From positions 45,344-109,343 of the forward strand of contig CAMWID010000003.1 of NCBI GenBank assembly GCA_947174235.1: a stretch of DNA of 64,000 nt, written 5' to 3'. Each line of letters opens with the position of its first letter. Position 1 is the first letter of the stretch. The notes under the pieces are model-generated. The model saw only the letters and a program-made list of their open reading frames with translations, made no database searches and was not told the origin of the DNA. The translations under genes and the position numbers were made by a program. The DNA comes from an uncultured Porphyromonadaceae bacterium (GTDB taxonomy: Bacteria; Bacteroidota; Bacteroidia; Bacteroidales; Muribaculaceae). Of this stretch, positions 44,428 through 53,118 are shown in pieces.

Positions 44428-46218
44428 ATGAATTATACCGTTATAGACTTCCTCAGTCTTTTAGGAGCTGTCTGTCTCTTCCTGTATGGAATGAAGGTCA
44501 TGAGCGAGGGTCTCCAGAAAGTCGCCGGCGACCGCCTGCGCAACATACTCGGCATCATGACCAAAAACCGCGTCACCGGGGTGCTCACCGGAATCGTGAT
44601 AACCGCCTTGATACAAAGCTCAAGCGCCTCCACTGTGATGGTGGTGAGTTTCGTCAACGCCGGGCTCATGAGCCTCGCCCAATCAATGGCGGTGATATTC
44701 GGAGCGAATGTCGGCACGACAGTCACCACATGGATAATCTCCGCTTTTTCTTTTGAAGTAAGCATCTCAGACTACAGCATACTCCTGCTCGCAGTCGGAG
44801 TGCCGATGCTTTTCATGAAGAAGAGCACATACAAATCAATGGGTGAATTCCTGATCGGCTTCTGCTTCCTCTTCATGGGACTGGATCTCATAAGCAAATA
44901 TGTGCCCGACCTGCAGGCAAATCCGGACATGCTCAGGTTTGTCACCAATTATACCACCCTCGGTTTCGGATCAGTGCTGATTTTCTTCTTTCTCGGCATC
45001 ATACTCACTATGGTGGCACAAAGTTCCGCCGCCACTTTCGCCATAACGCTTATAATGTGTTCCCAGGGATGGATATCATTCTCTCTTGGATGCGCCATAA
45101 TACTCGGAGGAAATATCGGAACCACCATAACCCCCATACTCGCCTCTCTGAGCGGAAACCTCGCGGCAAAACGCACCGCCATGGGGCATGTCCTTTTCAA
45201 TGTGATCGGTTCTGTCATCGTGCTCTTCTTATTCCATCCCTTTACCGAGCTTGTGGCTGACATAACCCAATGGTGCAACGGAATAAACCCTCTCGACATA
45301 GACCGCACCCAGGAAGCCGCCATGGGAGAATCGACGCTCCTTGATCCCAAAGGAGGGCTCACATCAAAGGCACAGGCATCGGTAGCATTCGGGCTCGCAA
45401 TGTTTCCCACCGTATTCAACGCTTGCAACCTCTTGATCATGATATGGTTTACAAAACTGTATGTGAAAGTGGTATGCTGGATAATGCCCGCCCGCCACAA
45501 AGATATGGAAGAAGAATTCACCCTGAAATATATCGGACGAGGGATGCTGTCGGCTTCCGAGCTCAACATCACGCAGGCACAGAAAGAGATCGCCGTATAT
45601 GGAGAGCGCGTCGCTCGCATGTTAAAGATGGCACGCGACATCGTCCATCTTCCGGAAAAAGAATCTGCATATACAGAGACCTACAACCGTCTCGAGAAAT
45701 ATGAGGAGATATCCGACCGCATGGATATCGAAATAGGCACCTATCTCAATCATGTGGCTGAAGGGCGTCTAAGTCCGGAAGGCAAAATGAGAGTGGCAGG
45801 CATGCTCAGGGTCATAAGCGAGATAGAATCAATAGCCGACGGATGTTTCAACGTAGCCAAGACTGTGGCGCGTCAACACCAGAATCACGTAAAATTCACA
45901 GATTCCGTGCTCGGAGAGATCGACACCATGTTCACGCTTGTACAGGAAGGTATGGACAACATGCTTGAGATCCTGCGCGAAATGGAGACTCCGGAAGACT
46001 CCCTTATAATAAAGGCATACAACAAGGAAAGAGAAATCAACAATCTGCGCAACAACCTGCGCGACTCCAATATCTATAATATCAACAACAAGGAATACGG
46101 CTATCAGGAAGGTATCTTCTTTATGGACCTCATAAGCGAAGCCGAAAAACTCGGCGATTATATGCTCAATGTGGTCGAAGGAGTGAAACACCAGTTCCAT
46201 CCCACTGCCGAAGCCTGA
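44428..46218 (+). CDS. Na+/phosphate symporter family protein with PhoU-like tail
   Basis: A 596-residue membrane protein. It contains the two inverted Na_Pi_cotrans repeats with the QSSSAST and QSSAATF motifs (IQSSSASTVMVVSFVNAG core, and VAQSSAATFAITL), and the GANVGTTVT and GGNIGTTIT repeats. About eight or nine helices precede a soluble C-terminal region (about residues 375-590) of PhoU-like helices. It takes up inorganic phosphate with sodium. The ATG at 44428 is supported by the promoter position. It is a single gene followed by the GDP-mannose pyrophosphorylase gene 30 nt downstream, which may be co-transcribed. Confidence 0.92.
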   Translation: MNYTVIDFLSLLGAVCLFLYGMKVMSEGLQKVAGDRLRNILGIMTKNRVTGVLTGIVITALIQSSSASTVMVVSFVNAGLMSLAQSMAVIFGANVGTTVTTWIISAFSFEVSISDYSILLLAVGVPMLFMKKSTYKSMGEFLIGFCFLFMGLDLISKYVPDLQANPDMLRFVTNYTTLGFGSVLIFFFLGIILTMVAQSSAATFAITLIMCSQGWISFSLGCAIILGGNIGTTITPILASLSGNLAAKRTAMGHVLFNVIGSVIVLFLFHPFTELVADITQWCNGINPLDIDRTQEAAMGESTLLDPKGGLTSKAQASVAFGLAMFPTVFNACNLLIMIWFTKLYVKVVCWIMPARHKDMEEEFTLKYIGRGMLSASELNITQAQKEIAVYGERVARMLKMARDIVHLPEKESAYTETYNRLEKYEEISDRMDIEIGTYLNHVAEGRLSPEGKMRVAGMLRVISEIESIADGCFNVAKTVARQHQNHVKFTDSVLGEIDTMFTLVQEGMDNMLEILREMETPEDSLIIKAYNKEREINNLRNNLRDSNIYNINNKEYGYQEGIFFMDLISEAEKLGDYMLNVVEGVKHQFHPTAEA

Positions 46219-46248
46219 ACGCCGCCAATTCCTCAATCCACAACAAGT

Positions 46249-47337
46249 ATGAATTCACATCGCTATTGCGTAATCATGTGTGGCGGCGTAGGCTCCAGAT
46301 TCTGGCCGTTCAGCCGCAACGACCGCCCGAAACAGTTTCTTGACTTCTTCGGAACCGGGAAAAGCCTTCTTCAGCTCACGGTAGAAAGGATAACTTCCGT
46401 AGTACGCCCGGAAAACATTATTCTCGTAACAAACAGGCAATATGCCGGAATCATAAAAGAGCAGCTTCCGAAAATAAAAGAATCAAACATCCTGCTTGAG
46501 CCGGCAAGGCGCAACACCGCCCCCTGCATATGTTGGGCGGCACACCATATCCACGCACTCGACCCTGAAGCCTCGATAGTCACACTCCCTTCAGACCATC
46601 TTGTACTGAAGGAGAAGGAATTTGAAAAGGCTATATGCGAAGGGCTCGACTTCGTAGAGAACGGCGACAGGCTGCTCACGCTGGGCATCAACCCCACAGG
46701 TCCCAACACAGGCTACGGATACATACAGCAAGGAAAAGCTGTGGAAGACTATCCCGGAATACGGAAAGTGAAGTCGTTTACGGAGAAACCGGATATCGAG
46801 ATGGCGAAAGTATTTCTCGCGAGCGGCGAATTTTTCTGGAACTCAGGAATTTTCCTCTGGACAGCCGAAAGCATCCTGAAGGCATTTGAGAAATATGATC
46901 CAGAGACAGCCAATCTCTTCAGCTCAGCCGGAGACGGAGTATATGCCACACCCGGCGAACCGGAGTTCATAGACTCTGTGTTCCCCAACGCCCCCTCCAT
47001 ATCCATTGACTACTCGATAATGGAGAAAGCTGACAATGTTTTCGTGAAGACCGTCGATCTCGGCTGGAGTGACCTCGGGACATGGAACGCGCTATATGAG
47101 GCATCTCCGAGAAACCAGGAAGGAAATGTTACGCAGAACTGCAAGGTGCTCGCATCCGATTGTTCAGGCTCGATGTTCGCCGTAAGCGGCGACAAGATCA
47201 TTGTGGCTGCCGGGCTAAAAGACTATATTGTTGCAGACAACGGCAACGCTCTCCTGATATATCCGATAGCCGACGAACAGAAAATACGCCAGATTGTCAA
47301 CGAGGTCAAAAGCCGGTTTGGGGAAGAATACGTCTGA
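46249..47337 (+). CDS. Mannose-1-phosphate guanylyltransferase
   Basis: A 362-residue GDP-mannose pyrophosphorylase (ManC/RfbM type without the isomerase domain). The nucleotide-binding loop is CGGVGSRFWPFSRNDRPKQF, and LPSDHLV, TGYGYIQQG, FTEKPD and FWNSGIFLW are the standard blocks. It makes GDP-mannose from mannose 1-phosphate and GTP for mannose or fucose in surface glycans. Length is about 110 residues shorter than bifunctional ManC-PMI proteins. It ends at a terminator that overlaps the next promoter. Confidence 0.94.
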   Translation: MNSHRYCVIMCGGVGSRFWPFSRNDRPKQFLDFFGTGKSLLQLTVERITSVVRPENIILVTNRQYAGIIKEQLPKIKESNILLEPARRNTAPCICWAAHHIHALDPEASIVTLPSDHLVLKEKEFEKAICEGLDFVENGDRLLTLGINPTGPNTGYGYIQQGKAVEDYPGIRKVKSFTEKPDIEMAKVFLASGEFFWNSGIFLWTAESILKAFEKYDPETANLFSSAGDGVYATPGEPEFIDSVFPNAPSISIDYSIMEKADNVFVKTVDLGWSDLGTWNALYEASPRNQEGNVTQNCKVLASDCSGSMFAVSGDKIIVAAGLKDYIVADNGNALLIYPIADEQKIRQIVNEVKSRFGEEYV

Positions 47338-47431
47338 AAGACTTACAGCGGATGCACCGTAATGCTTCCCACATGGAATACGGAGACTGTTTAACGACAT
47401 TTATACAGCGTTTGAACGCATTTAATTGTTA

Positions 47432-47466
47432 AAATCAGGACAACTCTTTGTTGTTCTGATTTTTTG
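47432..47466 (+). terminator. Terminator overlapping the next promoter
   Basis: 14-bp arms (47432-47445 and 47451-47464, one G-T pair) with a 5-nt loop and six Ts at the 3' end. The -33 TTTG of the downstream promoter spans the loop and right arm. Confidence 0.75.
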
Positions 47467-47478
47467 CATTATATTTGT
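47448..47478 (+). promoter_or_regulatory. Bacteroidetes-type promoter of the short WYL-type gene
   Basis: TTTG (47448-47451), exactly 19 nt, TATATTTG (47471-47478). It lies inside the preceding terminator and fixes the coding start at 47536 rather than an in-frame TTG upstream. Confidence 0.77.
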
Positions 47479-47535
47479 GCCATTGTAGCAGTTATAAACT
47501 TAATTAAGAACCACCAATCAGAACTAACAACAGCG

Positions 47536-48150
47536 ATGAAACGCGATCTATTCAGAAGATATGTGTGGCTCGTAGATACGGTACGACATGCAAAGAAGGT
47601 GCAGTTTGAAGAAATTGCCGACCGATGGCTAAGCTCTGCCATCAATGACGACAAATCTCCGCTTGCCCTCCGCACATTCCACAACCACCGCCATGCCATA
47701 GAAAGCCTTTTCGGCATAAGGATCGAATGCGACAGAAGTGACCGACACCGTTACTATATCCACGAAGAACCTGACAGAAATTCCACCCTCCTTAAAATAT
47801 GGATGCTCCAGAAGCTCGGGTATTCAGACATTGAATGCGATCTAAAAAGGATGGACAAACGCATAAGCATGGACGCTCTCCCGGAAGACAAATGCGGACT
47901 ATATGACATAATCGAAGCAATCCAGAACGACAACGTGCTCAACATCACTCTGTCGGAGCCATCACCCCGAGGAAAGGAATCACTCTTTCTCGCCCCGTAT
48001 GGAGTAAAGTTCAGAAAAAATTCGTGGCACGTCGTGGGAAAGGATATCGAATCAGGCGACATGCTCGACCTATGTCTTGACAATCTTGAATCAACAGCTG
48101 TCACCCACGCGACATTTGTTTTTCCAGATGATTTTTCCATAGCAGAATAA
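47536..48150 (+). CDS. Short WYL-type regulator
   Basis: A 204-residue protein whose N-terminal 75 residues align with the WYL regulator at 41503-42411 (both RDLxxRYVWxVDT, then RTFxxxRxAIE and a short SDRHRYYIHEE-like strand). The central part matches the start of a WYL domain (FLAPYGVKFRKNSWHVVG in place of LKRYKQRWYMIG), but the motif is W-H-V-V, and the C-terminal WCX region of about 100 residues is absent. It may be a shortened, possibly ligand-independent, relative. It stands alone with its own promoter and a hairpin downstream. Confidence 0.75.
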   Translation: MKRDLFRRYVWLVDTVRHAKKVQFEEIADRWLSSAINDDKSPLALRTFHNHRHAIESLFGIRIECDRSDRHRYYIHEEPDRNSTLLKIWMLQKLGYSDIECDLKRMDKRISMDALPEDKCGLYDIIEAIQNDNVLNITLSEPSPRGKESLFLAPYGVKFRKNSWHVVGKDIESGDMLDLCLDNLESTAVTHATFVFPDDFSIAE

Positions 48151-48160
48151 CCGGTCGGCA

Positions 48161-48194
48161 GAAGCCGCATACGCCCGGAGGCATGTGCGGCTTC
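48161..48194 (+). terminator. Hairpin after the short WYL-type gene
   Basis: Perfect 9-bp arms (48161-48169 and 48186-48194), followed by ATATTATA rather than a T-run. Weak terminator. Confidence 0.5.
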
Positions 48195-48253
48195 ATATTA
48201 TACCCAAACTATACTCCCGGTCAATAATCTCCTGAATTTTGACATTACATTTG

Positions 48254-48284
48254 TTGGGAAACTTAAATTATTATACTACTTTTG
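48254..48284 (+). promoter_or_regulatory. Bacteroidetes-type promoter immediately before a start codon
   Basis: TTG (48254-48256), 20 nt, TACTTTTG (48277-48284). The start codon of the next gene (48288) is only 3 nt after this box. Confidence 0.65.
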
Positions 48285-48287
48285 CGT

Positions 48288-49331
48288 ATGATTTCGATTA
48301 TACGCATATTTTTTTTATCACTTGTCCTGTTGCTGTCAGCGTGTGCCGGAAAGGACTTTTCCATTGAGTTCAATCTTTCCGACGATGTGACTGCCAACTA
48401 TAAGGTATCGTATTATGCCTCCGACAAACGCGGAGGGATGATGATCGAGACCGCCGCACCTGTGGTAAACGGAAAGTTTGTGCTGAAAGGACAGACAATT
48501 AATCCATCGCTGATATATCTGTCGGGAGCAGGCAGCCAACGGATCGCCATATATGTGAAGCGCGGAGAAAAATTGAAGATTTCAGGAAAATCCGCTAATC
48601 CTTACACCTGGACGATCGAAGGGAACGACACCGACATGCTGTGGAGTCAATGGAGAAATGAAAACTCCGACACACTCAGCCTCGGTGACCCCGCTAAGAC
48701 AAACGCCCTGGTTGCGAGATATGTGACAGCCAATCCTTCGTCTCCTTTGTCCGCACTGATGCTGCTGACCGCATTCTCCCGCAAAGACAATGAAAAACTT
48801 TTCCGCAGCCTATGGCTGCGTCTCGAAGGGGATGCACGCGATCCCCTATGGACGACGATGGCGGGACGTGCCGACCAGCCCGACAATTATGTCAAGACCC
48901 CCGGAATATTGCGTTCGATGACGGTCAGGTCATTTCATCATGGAGTCGACACGTTGCGTCCCGACTCCGCAAGAGCAACACTGCTTTTTTTCTGGCATGC
49001 AGGATTTCCCAAAAGGAAGGAATTCATAGACTCGATAAGAGGATTGTCAAAAGAATATCCCGATTCCGCCCTGCGCATAATAGCCGACATATGTATGGAA
49101 GCAGACTCCATTGCCTGGCGTTCCCCGCTGAGATCTGACTCTCTCGCAAACGTGGTCAGGGCATGGGCTCCGGCAGGTCTCGCCGACAGCAGGATCATGA
49201 CTCTCGGAGTGCCGCGCACTCCTTACTTTATCGTGTGCTCACCCGACGGAATCCAGAAATACCGGGGCGACGATACCCGGGAAGCCTTTTCCATATTCCG
49301 GTCGCTGATGGATAAAAACACAAAACGATAA
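48288..49331 (+). CDS. DUF4369/thioredoxin-like lipoprotein without CxxC
   Basis: A 347-residue lipoprotein (lipobox LSAC near residue 18). Residues about 22-115 match the beta-rich DUF4369 domain common in Bacteroidetes thiol-disulfide proteins. Residues about 215-345 follow the thioredoxin/TlpA fold (ATLLFFWHAGFPKRKEFIDSI in the position of the active site; LGVPRTPYFIVCSPDG with the cis-Pro loop). The site that usually reads W-C-x-x-C is H-A-G-F-P, so it cannot be a normal oxidoreductase. The ATG at 48288 is the only Met that gives the signal peptide. It ends 6 nt before yifB. Confidence 0.78.
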   Translation: MISIIRIFFLSLVLLLSACAGKDFSIEFNLSDDVTANYKVSYYASDKRGGMMIETAAPVVNGKFVLKGQTINPSLIYLSGAGSQRIAIYVKRGEKLKISGKSANPYTWTIEGNDTDMLWSQWRNENSDTLSLGDPAKTNALVARYVTANPSSPLSALMLLTAFSRKDNEKLFRSLWLRLEGDARDPLWTTMAGRADQPDNYVKTPGILRSMTVRSFHHGVDTLRPDSARATLLFFWHAGFPKRKEFIDSIRGLSKEYPDSALRIIADICMEADSIAWRSPLRSDSLANVVRAWAPAGLADSRIMTLGVPRTPYFIVCSPDGIQKYRGDDTREAFSIFRSLMDKNTKR

Positions 49332-49337
49332 ACCGCC

Positions 49338-50882
49338 ATGCTCACAAAAGTTTATTCCGCAGCCATACAGGGCATAGACGCCTTTCCCGTCACCATAGAG
49401 ACCGACGGCGGCGCGGGATCGGTCTTCATGATAGTGGGGTTGCCCGACACAGCTGTCAAGGAAAGCTATCAGCGCATGGTGTCGGCAATTTCACACAGCG
49501 GGGTAAAATTCCCGAGGAAGGGCACCACCATAAATCTTGCACCAGCCGACATAAAGAAAGAAGGAGCGGCGTTCGATCTCCCCATGGCGATCGGGGTTCT
49601 CTCCGCCCACGGTCTTGTCCCGGCGGACCATCTCTCAGATTACATGATAATGGGCGAACTGTCGCTCGACGGATCGGTGCTTCCGGTGAAAGGCGCCCTC
49701 CCGATGGCGGTCAAAGCCAGGGAACTCGGATTCAAGCGCCTTATAGTGCCCGAAGGAAATGTCACAGAAGCCGCGGTAGTCAACAAGATCGAAGTCTTCG
49801 GGGTCAGGACTCTCGGAGAGGCACTCGCACTGGTATCTGATGCATCTGACCTGCAGCCGGTAAAAATCAACACGCGAGAGCTGTTTGCCGCCAAAGCTGA
49901 GGAATTTGATTTCGACTTTTCTGAAGTGAAGGGACAGGACAGTGTGAAAAGGGCTTTTGAAGTAGCGTGCGCCGGAGGACACAACCTCCTGATGATAGGC
50001 CCCCCCGGAGCGGGGAAATCAATGATGGCAAAACGCATCCCGTCCATTCTTCCTCCGCTGAGCCTGGGAGAGGCGCTCGACACTACAAAGATTCACTCCG
50101 TGGCAGGGAAACTGTCAAGAGGCTCGATGCTTATGACCCAACGCCCTTTCCGCACGCCGCATCACACGGTGTCGCCTGTAGCACTTGTCGGAGGAGGATC
50201 TAACCCCATGCCGGGCGAGATCTCACTCGCCCATAACGGAGTCCTGTTTCTGGACGAATTCCCGGAATTTCCGAGACAGGTGCTCGAAGTGCTGCGCCAG
50301 CCTATCGAAGACCGTGTCATTACCGTGGCAAGAGCGAGATACACCGTCAATTATCCGGCGTCGTTCATGCTTGTGGCTTCAATGAATCCTTGTCCGTGCG
50401 GATATTACGGACATCCCACAAAACAATGCACATGCGCCCCGGGTGCCGTCAACCGTTATATGAACCGGATATCAGGTCCCCTTCTCGACAGGATAGATCT
50501 CCAGGTCGAGATACAGCCGGTATCTTTTGACGACATGGCGGACACGTCTCCCGCCGAAAGCAGCGCCGACATCCGAAAGCGCGTCATTGCGGCGAGATCT
50601 GTCCAGCAATTGCGGTTTCAAGGAGAAAAAGGGGTCTATTGCAACGCCCAGATGAATTCACGACTGCTCCATAAATATGCATGGCCCGACGAAGAGGGGC
50701 TTGCTAAGCTTAAAGACCGCATGACAAAGCTCAACATGAGCGCGCGGGCTTTCGACCGTATCCTGCGCGTGGCACGCACCATCGCGGATCTCGACAATTC
50801 AGAGAACGTATGCTCCCGCCACATAGCCGAAGCTATCGGCTATCGCTCCCTTGACCGCGCCAACTACGGCTCAACGTTCTGA
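49338..50882 (+). CDS. YifB/ComM-family Mg-chelatase-like AAA+ ATPase
   Basis: A 514-residue AAA+ protein. Residues 1-165 are the ChlI/Lon-protease-like fold domain (VGLPDTAVKESYQRM, INLAPADIKKEG, FDLPMAIG). The ATPase has Walker A GPPGAGKS (about residue 220), Walker B LFLDEF, and the characteristic Cys loop NPCPCGYYGHP...CTC. A C-terminal Mg_chelatase_C region ends with SAEAIGYRS-like HIAEAIGYRSLDR. ComM is a hexameric helicase that extends branch migration in natural transformation; its role in Bacteroidetes is not established. It is co-directional with the DUF4369 gene. Confidence 0.93.
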   Translation: MLTKVYSAAIQGIDAFPVTIETDGGAGSVFMIVGLPDTAVKESYQRMVSAISHSGVKFPRKGTTINLAPADIKKEGAAFDLPMAIGVLSAHGLVPADHLSDYMIMGELSLDGSVLPVKGALPMAVKARELGFKRLIVPEGNVTEAAVVNKIEVFGVRTLGEALALVSDASDLQPVKINTRELFAAKAEEFDFDFSEVKGQDSVKRAFEVACAGGHNLLMIGPPGAGKSMMAKRIPSILPPLSLGEALDTTKIHSVAGKLSRGSMLMTQRPFRTPHHTVSPVALVGGGSNPMPGEISLAHNGVLFLDEFPEFPRQVLEVLRQPIEDRVITVARARYTVNYPASFMLVASMNPCPCGYYGHPTKQCTCAPGAVNRYMNRISGPLLDRIDLQVEIQPVSFDDMADTSPAESSADIRKRVIAARSVQQLRFQGEKGVYCNAQMNSRLLHKYAWPDEEGLAKLKDRMTKLNMSARAFDRILRVARTIADLDNSENVCSRHIAEAIGYRSLDRANYGSTF

Positions 50883-51260
50883 TTTCCTCCTTCTTTCACC
50901 TTGCAGCAAACCGGCTCTATGCTGACCGCAGTCTTGCCTCCTGATACGGATATATTCGCGAGAATCCTCATCGCCTCGCCATGCGCATGCAATATCCACA
51001 ATTTTTCCAGAGGACACGGAATCTGAAGAAAGACGGGATTTCTAAAGAAGGATGACTTCTGCAGGGAATGTATTAAAATGGTAAAAAATTTGAATACTAC
51101 ACTCCAAATTCAGCGTTTAGCTCACCTACCTGAAAAAAATTCATACCTCATTGAATTTTTTATTATTTAAATTTTTTCGCAAAAAAAAAGTTTTTTAACT
51201 TTGCGCCATAATTAACTGACAAATTGCCAGTGGTGATTAAACCTAAATCTAACCAGACCC
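50883..51260. other. Gene-free region upstream of korA
   Basis: 378 bases, increasingly AT-rich towards korA. It holds a -7 box TAACTTTG at 51196-51203 with only TTTT at -33. No reading frame or hairpin of note. Confidence 0.5.
51196..51203 (+). promoter_or_regulatory. -7 promoter element (TAACTTTG) for korAB
   Basis: Box 58 nt before the korA ATG, preceded by an A-tract. The -33 region is T-rich without a clear TTTG. Confidence 0.55.
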
Positions 51261-53114
51261 ATGCTACAGTCTACAAATGTACAGACTCTTGAGAAGGTAG
51301 TTATTCGCTTCGCCGGTGACTCCGGCGACGGAATGCAGCTCGCCGGCAACATCTTCTCCAACGTCTCGGCAGGCGAAGGAAATCTGATTTCCACCTTCCC
51401 GGACTATCCGGCAGAAATCCGTGCCCCGCAAGGCTCTCTCAGCGGAGTCTCGGGCTATCAGGTAAGCGTAGGCAGAAATGTCCACACTCCGGGCGACAGC
51501 GCAGACGTGCTCGTCGCAATGAACCCCGCCGCGCTGAAAACCAACCTGAAATATCTCAAACCGGATGGAATCATCATCTGCGACGGTGATTCTTTCACTC
51601 CGGCAAACCTTAAAAAGGCCCTCTATCAGACTGAAGACCCCATAACCGAACTTTGCATCAATCCCGACAGGATAATGCTCGTGCCCATGACAACCCTTCT
51701 GAAACATACCCTCGAAGGTTCCGGAATGGACATCAAGGCGATAATGAAATGCAAGAACATGCTTGCACTCGGTTTGCTTTGCTGGCTTCTCGATCGTCCG
51801 GTCGACAAGGTGCTCGCAAAACTGAAAGCGAAATTCGCCAAAAAGCCTGCCGTATATGAGGCAAATGAAAAGGTGATACATGCCGGCTGGGACTACGGTC
51901 ACAACACCCACGCCTCGATGCCGACATACCGTATCGAGACCGAAGCCACTGTCCCGGGCACATACACCGACGTCAACGGCAACACCGCTACGGCATGGGG
52001 ACTTATCATGGCTTCTGAAAAGAGCCACCGTCCACTGTTCCTCGGATCATATCCCATCACTCCCGCCACCGACATATTACACGAGCTTGCAAAACGCAAG
52101 GATCTCGGAGTGAAGGCATGCCAGATGGAAGACGAGATCGCCGGCGTATGTTCCGCCATCGGCGCGTCATACGGCGGAAACCTTGCCGTCACCACCACTT
52201 CCGGTCCCGGTCTCGCGCTTAAGAGCGAGGGTATCGGTCTCGCCGTGATGGCTGAACTTCCTCTCGTCATTATCGACGTGCAGCGTGGCGGTCCTTCCAC
52301 TGGACTTCCCACAAAGACAGAACAGACTGACCTCATGCAGGCGCTCTACGGAAGAAACGGCGAAAGCCCTCTCTGCGTGGTTGCCGCCGCGAGTCCGACC
52401 GACTGCTTCACAATGGCATTCGAGGCTGCACGTATCGCTATCGAGCACATGACCCCGGTAATACTCCTTACCGACGCGTTCATAGCAAACGGATCTTCCG
52501 CGTTCAGGATCCCTGAAGAGGAAGACTTCCCGGAAATCAAGCCCAACTTCGTTACTAAAGAACAGCTTGAAAACGGATGGAAGCCTTTCGACCGTGATGC
52601 CGAAACCTTCGCCCGCTATTGGGCGGTGCCCGGCACGGAAGGGGCGATGCACCGTGTAGGCGGTCTCGAGAAAGACTTCAAGACATCAGTGATCTCTACC
52701 GACGGTCCCAACCATGAACACATGGTCAACGTGCGCCGTGAAAAGATCGCGCGTATCGCCGACAACATCCCCGAACTCAAGCTTCAGGGTGATGAAAACG
52801 CCGACACCGTGCTCGTGGGCTGGGGCGGAACTTACGGACATATCCTCACCGCCGCCAACGAACTTAACGCGGAGGGCACTCCCGTTGCCGTAGCTCATTT
52901 CCGCTACATCAACCCGCTTCCCAAGAACGCGCTCGCGGAACTCGGCAAGTTCAAACGTGTCATCGTGGCAGAACTCAACACCGGTATGTTTGCCGACTAT
53001 CTGCAGCAGCACATGCCCGGCAAGGAGATCTTGCGTATAAACAAGATAGAGGGACAGCCGTTCCTCGTGAAAGAGATCGTAGACGGAGTGAAAAAACATA
53101 TAGCTGAAGCATAA
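51261..53114 (+). CDS. korA: 2-oxoacid:ferredoxin oxidoreductase, alpha subunit (gamma-alpha fusion)
   Basis: A 617-residue subunit. Residues 1-185 are the gamma domain (VIRFAGDSGDGMQLAGNI, TFPDYPAEIRAP), and residues about 215-617 are the alpha (pyrimidine-binding) part with LGSYPITPATDIL, MEDEIAGVCSAIGASY and TSGPGLALKSEG. With KorB it decarboxylates 2-oxoglutarate (or a related 2-oxoacid) to the acyl-CoA with ferredoxin as electron partner, usual in anaerobic Bacteroidetes. Substrate is inferred from overall resemblance to KorA. korB follows after 4 nt. Confidence 0.93.
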   Translation: MLQSTNVQTLEKVVIRFAGDSGDGMQLAGNIFSNVSAGEGNLISTFPDYPAEIRAPQGSLSGVSGYQVSVGRNVHTPGDSADVLVAMNPAALKTNLKYLKPDGIIICDGDSFTPANLKKALYQTEDPITELCINPDRIMLVPMTTLLKHTLEGSGMDIKAIMKCKNMLALGLLCWLLDRPVDKVLAKLKAKFAKKPAVYEANEKVIHAGWDYGHNTHASMPTYRIETEATVPGTYTDVNGNTATAWGLIMASEKSHRPLFLGSYPITPATDILHELAKRKDLGVKACQMEDEIAGVCSAIGASYGGNLAVTTTSGPGLALKSEGIGLAVMAELPLVIIDVQRGGPSTGLPTKTEQTDLMQALYGRNGESPLCVVAAASPTDCFTMAFEAARIAIEHMTPVILLTDAFIANGSSAFRIPEEEDFPEIKPNFVTKEQLENGWKPFDRDAETFARYWAVPGTEGAMHRVGGLEKDFKTSVISTDGPNHEHMVNVRREKIARIADNIPELKLQGDENADTVLVGWGGTYGHILTAANELNAEGTPVAVAHFRYINPLPKNALAELGKFKRVIVAELNTGMFADYLQQHMPGKEILRINKIEGQPFLVKEIVDGVKKHIAEA

Positions 53115-53118
53115 CCTT

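Noticed and set aside
48282..48287. TTG at 48282 as start of the thioredoxin-like lipoprotein.
   Set aside because: It lies inside the -7 promoter box; the ATG at 48288 is the better choice.
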